Part shown: in pieces, positions 7,751 through 16,827 of the stretch
Numbering within the stretch: position 1 is the first letter of the stretch
Layout of the letters: each line of letters begins with the position of its first letter
Assembly: GCA_016210175.1 (NCBI GenBank)
Contig: JACQUQ010000214.1
Location: 1-42,846, forward strand
Direction: 5' to 3'
Source: Chloroflexota bacterium
GTDB lineage: Bacteria > Chloroflexota > Dehalococcoidia > SHYD01 > JACQUQ01
Length of the DNA: 42,846 nucleotides
Translations under genes and position numbers: made by a program
Notes under the pieces: model-generated
Database searches by the model: none
What the model saw: only the letters and a program-made list of their open reading frames with translations
Told to the model about the DNA's origin: nothing

Positions 7751-8683
7751 TCAGGCTTGGTGGTAGCGGAGGACCGCCGCGCGCACGGCATCGTAGTCCC
7801 GCGTGCCCTCCTGGCCCAGGGCAGTGAGGTACGCGCTGCGGGCCTCCCGCTCCCGGCGCAGGCGGGCCACCGGCAGCCGCAGGCGCGCCGCAAGGGCGAC
7901 CCACACGGCCTGCTGGTCCGTAAAGTCATAGGTGTCGGTGGCAGCATCCCAGGTGCTGAGGGGGTCGGCGTGGACGGCGGCCGCATCCTCCCCCGGTCGC
8001 AGCAGCAGCACGCTGGTCACCCGCCGTACCAGACGGCGCTCCTGGTACCCCGCGGCCAGCAGGACGGTCAGGGGAACCCGTTGTGCGAAGGTGCGCCGGG
8101 GCACTCCCACCGGAGGCGGCTCCAGCTGTCCTACCAGCTCGTCGAGGCTTGCCGCGTGCATGGTTGCGGCCAGCGCGTAGCCGCGCCCGGCCAGGTCGAA
8201 CACGGTGGCGGCCTGACGCCCCCAGAGGTACCCCGGCAAGTGGTCGCTGATCTCGTTCACCAGAATGCGGGTGCGGGCCGGGTCGGTACGCTCCACAAAG
8301 GCGAAGGTCTCCCGCTGCCCGGCGGTAAACACGGGAGTGGCCTCGGGCGCCAGGAAGGCCAGGAGCGCGGTGAGGAGCGTCGTCTTGCCGACGCCAGGAG
8401 CGTGCCCGCCCACCACCACCAGGGAGGCATGGCGCTCGATGGCGAGCCAGAGCAGGGCAGCCAGGGGCGCGTCGAGCGTGCCCTCGTCCATCAGGTCGAG
8501 GACCGAGCGGAACTCCCGGCCCCACCAGAAGCCGCCGCCCCACCAGTCATCGGGGAAGTCGAAGCTCTGCACCGTCGTTGCCCCAAACCGCGTCGCCCAC
8601 CACCACATCGTCCCCACCGCCTGCCAGGAAGGTCGCGGCCAAACCGCCTTGCCCTCCCGCTGAGACACGGCTGCGTTTGGCAC
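7751..8683 (-). CDS. P-loop ATPase resembling VirB11/PilT-type secretion ATPases
   Basis: GGHAPGVGKTTLLTALLAFL Walker A; RILVNEISDHLPG; ALAATMHAASLDELVGQL resembles the GH..ATxHA region of type II/IV secretion ATPases. Confidence 0.6.
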   Translation of the reverse strand: MPNAAVSQREGKAVWPRPSWQAVGTMWWWATRFGATTVQSFDFPDDWWGGGFWWGREFRSVLDLMDEGTLDAPLAALLWLAIERHASLVVVGGHAPGVGKTTLLTALLAFLAPEATPVFTAGQRETFAFVERTDPARTRILVNEISDHLPGYLWGRQAATVFDLAGRGYALAATMHAASLDELVGQLEPPPVGVPRRTFAQRVPLTVLLAAGYQERRLVRRVTSVLLLRPGEDAAAVHADPLSTWDAATDTYDFTDQQAVWVALAARLRLPVARLRREREARSAYLTALGQEGTRDYDAVRAAVLRYHQA

Positions 8684-8883
8684 CGATCATAACGCACCGA
8701 TGCGGCAGTGCCAAGGGGGAATACAGGAAGCTGCGCTGCCCGGCGACCCGGCCGCTTTTCCAGGCGATCACCTGGCCAAACGGCGGATGTGCTCCTGCGG
8801 CGCCAGGTGTACTGTAGGAAGTGCGAGACCACATGGCACGTTGGGGTACGGCAGTGCCCGCAGTGGCCGGGCAGGAGGGGAAC

Positions 8884-9807
8884 ATGGCGCAACCGGAGCA
8901 GGCAGGGGCGACCGGCGTGTTGGCCGGGCTATCGGATGAACTGGCAGGGGCAGTCGAGCGGGCGGCAGCCGCGGTAGTCCGGGTGGACGCCCGGCGTCGG
9001 CTGAGCGCCAGCGGGATCATCTGGGAGGCAACGGGCCTGGTGGTCACCGCCGACCATGTGCTGGAACGGGAGGAAGATATCACGGTCGGCCTGGCCGATG
9101 GGCGGGACCTGGCAGCGACCATCGTGGGCCGCGATCCGGGCACCGACCTGGCGCTGCTGCGGGTGGAGGCCCAGGGCCTGGCCGCGGCGGCGCCCGGTCC
9201 GGCCCCCCGCGTCGGGCACCTCGTACTGGCCCTGGGACGCCCCGGCCCGGGCGGGCCGATGGCGACGGCCGGCATCGTGAGCGCGCTGGGCGGCCCGGCC
9301 CGGACCTGGCGCGGCAGCCGGCTGGAGGGGTTCATCCGCACCGATGCGGTCCTGTACCCCGGCTTTTCCGGTGGGCCGCTGGTGGATGTGACCGGGCGGG
9401 TGCTGGGCCTCAATAGCTCCCACCTGGCCCAGGGGATGAGCCTCGCCATCCCGGTGGAGAGCGTTGCCCGCATCGTGGCGGCGCTGCTGCAAACCGGCCG
9501 AGTGCGGCGCGGCTTCCTGGGTATCACCAGCCAGCCGGTCCTGCTCCCCATCGGGCTGCGGCGCCGCCTGGATCTGGACCAGGAGACCGGCCTGCTGGTC
9601 GTGGGAGTAGAGCCGGACGGCCCCGCCGACCGCGGCGGCATGCTGCTGGGTGATGTGCTGGTGGGCCTTGCCGGAGCGCCGGTGCGGGATACCGATGACC
9701 TGCAACGCCTGCTGACCGGCGAGCGGATAGGGCAGCCGACACCCGTGCGGGTCATTCGGGGCGGCGAGGTGCGTGACCTGACCATAACGGTCGGTGAGCG
9801 GCGCTGA
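8884..9807 (+). CDS. HtrA/DegP-like S1C serine protease with PDZ domain
   Basis: His (VVTADHVLE), Asp (GTDLALLRV), Ser (PGFSGGPLVDV); C-terminal PDZ-like GLLVVGVEPDGPADRGGMLLGDVLVGLAGAPV; start refined to ATG 8884; no obvious signal peptide. Confidence 0.85.
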   Translation: MAQPEQAGATGVLAGLSDELAGAVERAAAAVVRVDARRRLSASGIIWEATGLVVTADHVLEREEDITVGLADGRDLAATIVGRDPGTDLALLRVEAQGLAAAAPGPAPRVGHLVLALGRPGPGGPMATAGIVSALGGPARTWRGSRLEGFIRTDAVLYPGFSGGPLVDVTGRVLGLNSSHLAQGMSLAIPVESVARIVAALLQTGRVRRGFLGITSQPVLLPIGLRRRLDLDQETGLLVVGVEPDGPADRGGMLLGDVLVGLAGAPVRDTDDLQRLLTGERIGQPTPVRVIRGGEVRDLTITVGERR

Positions 9808-9831
9808 GTCACGGGTACGGGGAGGTGTCCC

Positions 9832-10719
9832 ATGGCGATCGTAGCAACGCCCCTCCTGGAGCAAGCCTCCGCGGAGGTGGCTGCCCTGGCGGCGCAGGTG
9901 CAGCCGAGCCTGGTGCTGGTGCAGACGCCGGGCGGTGGCAGCGGTTCCGGCATTATCTGGAGCGCCGATGGGCTGATCGTGACCAACCATCACGTCGTTC
10001 CCCATGGGCAGGCTGAGGTAGTGCTCCAGGAGGGCCGCCGGCTCCCGGCAGCCGTGGCCTTCCGCGATCCACGGCGGGACCTGGCAGCCCTGCGGGTACC
10101 GGCCCAAGGGTTGGCCCCGGCCACGTTCGGCGATTCCACCCGGCTGCGGGTGGGGGAGCTGGTGCTGGCCGTGGGCAATCCCCTGGGGCTGCGCGGCGCG
10201 GCAACCGTGGGGGTCGTCAGTGGCCTGGGGCGGCGCTTCGGGCTACCGGGACGCCGGGGACAGGAGGTGATTCAGGCGGACGTTGCGCTGGCGCCGGGGA
10301 ACTCCGGCGGCCCCTTGCTGGACGTGCAGGGCCGAGTCGTGGGGATCAACGCGCTGATCCTCTCGCCCGGCATGGCCCTGGCTGTGCCCAGCCATGTCGC
10401 CCAGGCTTTCGTGTCAAACGAGGACGGCGGCGTCCGGTTGGGGATCAGCGTCCAGGATGTGGCGCTGTCGCCCGCGCTCCAGGCGCGCACCGGCAGGGCG
10501 CGGGCGCTGCTGGTGGCAGATGTGGTCACCGGAGGCCCGGCGGACCTGGGCGGACTGTTGCCGGGCGACCTGCTGCTGGCCCTGGAGGGGCAGCCCGTCG
10601 CGACCACCGACGACCTGCTGGACCGTCTGGCAGAGCAGCGTCCGGGCGTGGCGCTACGGGTTGCCACCCTGCGGGGCGGGCGATTACGCACGGTCGTGGT
10701 GCTGCCCGTGCGCGCCTGA
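9832..10719 (+). CDS. Second HtrA/DegP-like S1C serine protease with PDZ domain
   Basis: IVTNHHVVPHG, RRDLAALRV, APGNSGGPLLDVQG; PDZ-like ALLVADVVTGGPADLGGLLPGDLLLALEGQPV; no obvious signal peptide. Confidence 0.88.
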   Translation: MAIVATPLLEQASAEVAALAAQVQPSLVLVQTPGGGSGSGIIWSADGLIVTNHHVVPHGQAEVVLQEGRRLPAAVAFRDPRRDLAALRVPAQGLAPATFGDSTRLRVGELVLAVGNPLGLRGAATVGVVSGLGRRFGLPGRRGQEVIQADVALAPGNSGGPLLDVQGRVVGINALILSPGMALAVPSHVAQAFVSNEDGGVRLGISVQDVALSPALQARTGRARALLVADVVTGGPADLGGLLPGDLLLALEGQPVATTDDLLDRLAEQRPGVALRVATLRGGRLRTVVVLPVRA

Positions 10720-10732
10720 AAGGAGCCTGACG

Positions 10733-11371
10733 GTGGCACGGGTCCTTGTCATCTCGCCGCTGCCCGCGGTGCGTGCGGGCCTGGCGATGCTCCTCCAGGT
10801 GGAGGCCGGGCACGAGGTCGTGGGGCAGGAGGCGTCGCTAGCGGCCCTGGACCAGCTGCCTCCGGACCGCGCGCCCGAGGTCGTGGTGGTTGCCCCGGAG
10901 TCCGCCGACGAGATGGATGCCCTGCTGGAGCACGCCGCGACGGACCCTGCCCTGCGGGTCGTGGTCCTGGGGCCGGTGGCCGGTGATGAGCGGCTGGGGG
11001 AGGTCTTTGCCGCCCGTCCCTGGGCCTACGTGCCCCGCGACGCCAGCGGCGAAGAGCTGGGGGCAGCGGTCGCGGCGGTGGCCCGCGGGCTGATCGCGCT
11101 GCACCCCGGCCTGGCGCTGCGCCTGGCGGAGGCCGGGAGCGCTCCCCTGCCCGGAGGCCCGGCCACGCCGGGCGCCGATCTGACGCCCCGCGAGCGGGAG
11201 GTACTGCACCTGGTGGCGCAGGGGCTTCCGAACAAGGCCATCGCTGCGCACCTGGGGATCAGCGAGCACACGGTCAAGTTCCACGTGGCCTCGGTCCTGG
11301 CGAAGCTGGGGGCTGCCAGCCGGGCCGAGGCCGTGCGCCTGGGCGCGCGCCGGGGGCTTATCGTGCTGTAA
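10733..11371 (+). CDS. NarL/LuxR-type response-regulator-like transcription factor with degenerate receiver
   Basis: GTG start at 10733 after SD AAAGGAG; C-terminal HTH LTPREREVLHLVAQGLPNKAIAAHLGISEHTVKFHVASVLAKLGAASRAEAV. Confidence 0.85.
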   Translation: MARVLVISPLPAVRAGLAMLLQVEAGHEVVGQEASLAALDQLPPDRAPEVVVVAPESADEMDALLEHAATDPALRVVVLGPVAGDERLGEVFAARPWAYVPRDASGEELGAAVAAVARGLIALHPGLALRLAEAGSAPLPGGPATPGADLTPREREVLHLVAQGLPNKAIAAHLGISEHTVKFHVASVLAKLGAASRAEAVRLGARRGLIVL

Positions 11372-12755
11372 GCCCGTCGGGGTTATGATGCCCTGTGAGG
11401 GCTAATTCGCCGGTGAGGTGGTCGATGAACTGGCGGGCGGTGCGCCCAGAGCGGCCGTTCTGCCACTGCGCCCAGGCGATAGCCCGCCGCCGTACCTCCT
11501 CACGCGGGACCGCCAGGCCCCGCTTCTGGGCCAGGGACTCCACAATCGCCAGGAAGCGTTCCTGACTGGGAGCCATGAAGGTCACACGCAGGCCGAAGCG
11601 GGCCGCCAGGGAGAGTTTCTCCTCCATCGTGTCCTGCACGTGGAGTTCATCATCGCCGGGGGCAACGCGGTCGCCGAAGTGTTCCTTCACCAGGTGCCGC
11701 CGGTTGGAGGTGGCGTACAGCAGCACATTGTCGGGCCGGGCCTCCAGCCCGCCCTCCAGGATGGCTTTCAGCGCTTTGTAGTGGGTCTCCTGCTCCTCGA
11801 AGGACAGATCATCGACGAACAGGATGAAGCGCTCCGGGCGTCCCCGCAACAGCGCCAGGATGCGGGGGAAGTCGGCCAGGTCTTCCTTGGCGACTTCAAT
11901 CAGGCGCAGGCCGCGGTCGGCGTAGGCGTGGAGCAGGGCCTTCACCGTCGAGGACTTGCCGGTGCCCTGGTCGCCGTAGAGCAGCACGTTGTTGGCCGGG
12001 GATCCCGCCACAAACTGGAGCGTGTTGCGGACGACCGGCTCCCGCTCCCGCTCGTAGCCCACCAGGTCTTCCAGGCGGATAGGGTCTGGCGTCGCCACCC
12101 CCTCCAGTCGCCCCTCGCCCCCGCGGCGGGTCCAGCGGAAGGCCCGATAGCGTCCGAAGTCGCCGGCCCCCGCGGCGCGGTAGTAGTCGGCCAGGGACTC
12201 CACCATCGCGCCCCAGTGCGGTGCGGCGGCCAGGTCGTGCTTGGTACGCTGCCGTGCGGAATGCTCGACCGCGGAGCCGTCTTCCAGGGGCCGGAAGCCG
12301 ATCCATGGCACCCACGACGTGTCGCCGGTTGCGGCCGCCAGGGCCGTGCAGACCTGGGTGGCGTCTACGACGAACAGCGCCTGGAGGGCCCGCAGGTCGC
12401 GGCTCGCCTGGGCAATGAGGGCCGGGCCAATGGCCTCGATAGCGACGCGCTCTGCCTTGCGGCTGAAGGGGTTGGCGCTGTCCAGGAGCCGGTTCAAGAG
12501 GTGGTTCTGCCAGGCGTCGCCCACCGGCGGCTCGGCGCTCAGTTCCTCCGCTTCCGCCAGCAAGCAGAAGACCCGGCCGTACTGGGCTGCCAGGACCGTC
12601 GCGTTGGCCCCCTCGCAGAGCGCCTCCAGCAGCCCCAGCCACTCCCGTCCGATCGCATCCTCCACCACGTCATGGAACAGCGCGAGGGTAGCGGTGCGCT
12701 CTCGGGCCGTCCGCAGGGCGTCAAACTCATGGCTGGCCGACCACACTCCGGCCAT
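11358..12755 (-). CDS. DUF815-family AAA ATPase
   Basis: LLYGDQGTGKSSTVKALLHAYADRGLRLIEVAKEDLADFP; RFILFVDDLSFEEQETHYKALKAILEGG; start refined to MAGVWSASHE at 12755. Confidence 0.85.
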   Translation of the reverse strand: MAGVWSASHEFDALRTARERTATLALFHDVVEDAIGREWLGLLEALCEGANATVLAAQYGRVFCLLAEAEELSAEPPVGDAWQNHLLNRLLDSANPFSRKAERVAIEAIGPALIAQASRDLRALQALFVVDATQVCTALAAATGDTSWVPWIGFRPLEDGSAVEHSARQRTKHDLAAAPHWGAMVESLADYYRAAGAGDFGRYRAFRWTRRGGEGRLEGVATPDPIRLEDLVGYEREREPVVRNTLQFVAGSPANNVLLYGDQGTGKSSTVKALLHAYADRGLRLIEVAKEDLADFPRILALLRGRPERFILFVDDLSFEEQETHYKALKAILEGGLEARPDNVLLYATSNRRHLVKEHFGDRVAPGDDELHVQDTMEEKLSLAARFGLRVTFMAPSQERFLAIVESLAQKRGLAVPREEVRRRAIAWAQWQNGRSGRTARQFIDHLTGELALTGHHNPDGLTAR

Positions 12756-12789
12756 AGTGTCCTCCTTCGCTGCGTGGTGGCCCCCTGGT

Positions 12790-13830
12790 CTAGCGTTTTG
12801 CCCGCAGGTATTGCCAGGGCCAGGCAACCTCGCGGCCCAGGACCGACGCGGCGTGCAGGGGCCAGTAGGGGTGTCGCAGGAGCTCCCGGCCGAGCACCAC
12901 GAGATCGGCCCGGCCGTTGCGGATAATCTCATCGGCCATCTCGGGAGCCGTGATAAGGCCCACGGCTCCGGTAGGGACGGCGGCCTCCCGGCGGATACGC
13001 TCGGCGAAGGGGACCTGGTAGCCGGGGCCAAGCGCGATCTGCTGGGTGGGCACCAGGCCGCCGGAGGAGCAGTCGATGAGGTCCACGCCGCGCTCCCCCA
13101 GGGTCTTCGCCAGCGCCACCGACTGGTCGAGGTCCCAGCCACCGGGGGACCAGTCGGTGGCGGAGATACGGACGAACAGCGGGCGGTCCTCCGGCCAGAC
13201 CGTCCGAATGGCGTCCACCACCTGGTGGAGCAGCCGGAAGCGGTGCGGCAGGGGGCCGCCGTACTCGTCCTCCCGCTCGTTACTCAGGGGAGAGAGGAAC
13301 TCATGGATGAGGTAGCCGTGCGCGGCATGGACCTCCAGCACCTCGAACCCGGCGTCCAGCGCGCGGCACGCTGCCTGACGAAAGGCGACCACCACGCCCG
13401 CGATCTCCTCCCGGCTGAGCGCCTGGGGGACGCGCCAGCCCTCCCCATAGGGGAGCGGGCTGGGGGCGACGGGCGTCTCCGGACCGTGACCTTGCTGGTC
13501 GGTCCAGGCCTTGCGCCCGGCGTGGGCCAATTGGATCCCCATGCGCGCACCCTGGCTCTGGCAAAAGCGCACAATGCGGGCCAGGGGCTCCACCTGGTCG
13601 TCGCTCCAGAGCCCCAGGTCGCCCAGGCTCAGGCGACCGTGGCTCTCCACGGCAGTCGCCTCCACGCAGACGAGGCCCGCCCCGCCCACCGCCCGGCTGC
13701 CCAGGTGTACCAGGTGCCAGTCGGTAGCGCAGCCATCCACAGGCCCGGAGTACTGGCACATGGGGCTGACCATAATGCGGTTGCGGAACGTGGTGCCACG
13801 CAGTGTCAGCGGTTCAAAGAGATGCGGCAT
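12790..13830 (-). CDS. namA: NADH:flavin oxidoreductase / Old Yellow Enzyme family (YqjM/NamA-like)
   Basis: LFEPLTLRGTTFRNRIMVSPMCQYS; QLAHAGRKA; VHAAHGYLIHEFLSPLSNER. Confidence 0.88.
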   Translation of the reverse strand: MPHLFEPLTLRGTTFRNRIMVSPMCQYSGPVDGCATDWHLVHLGSRAVGGAGLVCVEATAVESHGRLSLGDLGLWSDDQVEPLARIVRFCQSQGARMGIQLAHAGRKAWTDQQGHGPETPVAPSPLPYGEGWRVPQALSREEIAGVVVAFRQAACRALDAGFEVLEVHAAHGYLIHEFLSPLSNEREDEYGGPLPHRFRLLHQVVDAIRTVWPEDRPLFVRISATDWSPGGWDLDQSVALAKTLGERGVDLIDCSSGGLVPTQQIALGPGYQVPFAERIRREAAVPTGAVGLITAPEMADEIIRNGRADLVVLGRELLRHPYWPLHAASVLGREVAWPWQYLRAKR

Positions 13831-13983
13831 GGGTATCCTTCCCTGTGTCCTTGGCCCGCTGGGGGCCGCTCAGCGCGCCGTACGGGCGCGGCCATCCAGT
13901 CCAGGCTGTCCAAGGCGGCACAGCACCTTAAGAGCATACACGAAAACGCCGGGAGAAGGTAAGGGGATGCGGCCGCCAACGCG

Positions 13984-15214
13984 CCGGGCGGTGTCAAAGT
14001 CGGGCGGGCAGGGCACCGATAAGGCTCAAGGTGTGGAGTGGATGGGCATCGTCGTGCCGCAGCGCAGCAGCGATGTTCTTCCAGCCCGTCTGCCGCAGCA
14101 GACCGATACAGGCATTACGCAACGCGGCCAGCGCCTGCGGTGCACTGCCTTGGTGCGTCTGCCCGGCATCCTCGCCCATGGTCACATCCCGCACGTAGTA
14201 CAGCCGGTTCTCGATCCCCCAATGCCCGCGCCAGGAGCGTTGCAGATGGTCGGCACTGGCCTGCTCGTGGGTCAGGCTGGTCACCGCAGACGTGGTCTCC
14301 TGCGCCACCTCCCCGGTGGTGATGGTCACGCGCTCGCAGGTGCGGCGCAGGACGTGGCCGCCCCCTGGCCAGTTGCGCCACCCGTTCAGGGCCGTGCTGG
14401 CCTCCAGCGTTCTGGTCTCCAGCCGGCCATGCCCCTGCTCGCAGCTCCGGTAGGTCCAGTATGCGGCAGCCTTGGCGTCTGCCAGCCACGGGGGCGTAGC
14501 GAACAACTAGCGATGGCGGCGCGGGTTTCCGGCTGATGGTCCTTGACGACCATGAGGGAGTGCCCGACCCGGTCCAAAATCCGCGGCGCCAGGTCCCGCT
14601 GGGCCAGAGCGCAGCTACCGTGGTGACCGTGCCCCGCAAGTCGCGGTCATCGTGCCGGTGCGGGGCGGCGGTCATCTCGTTGGATTGCTCCTCGGCCTGG
14701 GTCTGGCCCAGCACCAGCGTGCTCGTGTGCCGCATCAGCGACACCAGAGGACACGGCGCTCCGTGTGCGCTGGCGCCCTGCACCTGCTTGCCGTCTCTCG
14801 CCTGCCCCAGCAGCCCAGCGTGGGCAGAGGTTGCCTCCTGTTCCCGTGCGGCGGCGTAGCGGCCCAGCCGCGCTTCCACCACACGCACGTCGACCGTCCG
14901 TAGCGTCCGCCGCAGGGTGGCCTCATTGGGGAGCCGAGTGGGCTGCGGGCCGAGCGCCGCGTGCAGCGTCTCGGCAGGTTCCCGCACCCATTGGGCTATG
15001 GCCCGTCCGTGCCGCTGGCCGCGCACCAGCGCGGCCCCGATGCGGATCAACCGCAGGCTCCATGGGTGCCGTACCCCGCGCCGCTTCCTGGGGTCGGGCA
15101 CCTCCCGCAGCGCCGCCGCCCATGTCGTATCCTGATCCTCGTCCATCGTGTTTCCTCTTCCCGTCTCTCACCTGGGGGAGTTTCCGCGATGGACACGACT
15201 TTGAAATAACCCTG
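13984..15214 (-). mobile_element. Degenerate ISAs1-family-like insertion sequence
   Basis: Transposase remnant flanked by imperfect IRs CCGGGCGGTGTCAAAGTCG (13984) and CGACTTTGAAATAACCCTG (ending 15214), about 14/19 matched; no clear target duplication. Confidence 0.6.
13994..15146 (-). pseudogene. ISAs1-family transposase with at least two frameshifts
   Basis: N-terminus MDEDQDTTWAAALREVPDPRKRRGVRHPWSLRLI; middle ILDRVGHSLMVVKDHQPETRAAIAS in another frame (14386-14577); C-terminus LFATPPWLADAKAAAYWTYRSCEQGHGRLETRTLEAS...WGIENRLYYVRDVTMGEDA in a third segment. Confidence 0.8.
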
Positions 15215-15383
15215 AAGGACGCACAGCCACTCGCTGCATTCTTTCCGACTTCGCGGTATCATGGGAGAGGAGAGCAGGCGATCTGGGAAGCCTGGCAGGT
15301 ATCTGTTCCGGGCGCGGGGCGGAGACTGCTCATCCAGCGCACCCGCTCGTTTCCACAACCCACCACGGTAAGGGGGGACCATC

Positions 15384-15797
15384 ATGCAACCTCGGACCTC
15401 CCGGCGGCACCAGCGCCTTAATGACCTCTTGCGCGACGAGCTCGGCAACCTCTTGTTGCACCATACGCGCGACCCGCGCCTGGCGACCCTGGTGAGTATC
15501 ACCGGCGTCGAACTCTCCCCGGATATGCGCTACGCGAAGGTCTACACCAGCATCCTGGGAGTGGACGAAGAGAAGCGTGCGGCCCTCCAGGCCTTGCGGG
15601 GCGCCGAGCGCTACCTGCGCCGTGAGCTGGGGGAGCGCATCACCATGCGCCGCATCCCGGAGCTTCAGTTCCAGTTGGACGAGTCGATCGAGCGCGGCGT
15701 GCGCATCTCACAACTGCTCAAACAGGTCTCCGAAGCCGAGCAAGAGCAGCATCCCCACGACGAAGCCGCGGAGCAGCCGCGGCCTCAGGAGCCGTGA
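15384..15797 (+). CDS. rbfA: 30S ribosome-binding factor A
   Basis: RRHQRLNDLLRDELGNLLLHHTRDPRLATLVSITGVELSPDMRYAKVYTSILG. Confidence 0.92.
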   Translation: MQPRTSRRHQRLNDLLRDELGNLLLHHTRDPRLATLVSITGVELSPDMRYAKVYTSILGVDEEKRAALQALRGAERYLRRELGERITMRRIPELQFQLDESIERGVRISQLLKQVSEAEQEQHPHDEAAEQPRPQEP

Positions 15798-16720
15798 GTA
15801 CTGACGGCCTGCTGAACCTTTTGAAGCCGGTGGGGATGACGTCCTTCGCCGTAGTCGCCCGGGTCCGGCGCGTGACGCACGTGCGCCGGGTGGGCCACGG
15901 CGGTACTTTGGACCCGGACGCGTCCGGCGTGCTGCCCATTGGCCTGGGCCAAGGCACCCGCGTATTCGAATACTTCGCCGAGGCGACCAAAGTCTACCAG
16001 GCCGAGGTCGTCCTTGGCGTCGCCACCGATACCTACGATGCCGCGGGAACGGTCGTGGCCCGGCACGATCCCGCTCCTATCACCCGGCAGCAGGTCGTGG
16101 CGGCCCTTGTGGAGTTTCGGGGCCACATCCTGCAACGGCCGCCCATGTTCAGCGCGCTCAAACGCGCCGGGCAGCGGCTCTACGACCTGGCGCGCCGCGG
16201 CCAGCAGGTCGAGTTGGAGCCGCGCCCGGTGCACATCCTGCGGCTGGAGCTCCTCGACTGGCGGCCGCCGGTCTTCACCCTGGAGGTGGAGTGCGGCCGC
16301 GGCACCTATATCCGCTCCCTGGCCCACGACGTGGGGCAAAAGCTGGGCTGCGGCGCGCACCTCCAGGCCCTGGTGCGGACGCGGGATGGCCCCTTCACCC
16401 TGGACGAGGCCGTGACGCTGGAGGATCTGGAGCGCGCCGTCCAGGAGGGTACCTGGTGCGATCTGCGCTATCCCCTGGATAGCGGCCTGCTGGCCTGGCG
16501 CGCCGCCATCCTCGGCCCGGAGCAGGTCCGCCGCCTGCGGGTGGGGCAGGCCCTCGCCCTGGACCGCGCCACGGCGGACCCGGCGCTCCAGTTTCCCGAC
16601 GGGGAGCCCTGCCGTGCCTACTCCACCGCGGGTGATTTCCTGGCGGTCCTGCGCTATCGCGCTGCCGACGGCCTCTGGCGCCCCGAAAAAGTCTTCGCGA
16701 CGGAGCATGAGCACAACTAG
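15794..16720 (+). CDS. truB: tRNA pseudouridine(55) synthase TruB
   Basis: GLLNLLKPVGMTSFAVVARVRR...GHGGTLDPDASGVLPIGLGQGTR; GTG start overlaps rbfA stop. Confidence 0.93.
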   Translation: MSTDGLLNLLKPVGMTSFAVVARVRRVTHVRRVGHGGTLDPDASGVLPIGLGQGTRVFEYFAEATKVYQAEVVLGVATDTYDAAGTVVARHDPAPITRQQVVAALVEFRGHILQRPPMFSALKRAGQRLYDLARRGQQVELEPRPVHILRLELLDWRPPVFTLEVECGRGTYIRSLAHDVGQKLGCGAHLQALVRTRDGPFTLDEAVTLEDLERAVQEGTWCDLRYPLDSGLLAWRAAILGPEQVRRLRVGQALALDRATADPALQFPDGEPCRAYSTAGDFLAVLRYRAADGLWRPEKVFATEHEHN

Positions 16721-16827
16721 CTTCGGTGTGGTCCCCTGGCGTGGAGCAAGCAACGGGCGTATGGTGGAGATGGGACGAAGAGGTTGGGGCGGCTTCCACA
16801 GGCACCCAGACCCCCGCGCCATGGAGA

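Noticed and set aside
7730-7752. Three tandem CTGAGTG/A heptamers at the phosphoesterase stop codon
   Set aside because: Very short tandem repeat; likely slippage, no further structure.
12241-13962. 573-aa plus-strand ORF over the DUF815 and OYE genes
   Set aside because: Spans two real minus-strand genes and their intergenic region; no domain motifs.
13994-15146. Programmed frameshifting in the ISAs1-like transposase
   Set aside because: At least two separate breaks, one beside an in-frame TAG; ISAs1 elements are not known for this, so decay is simpler.
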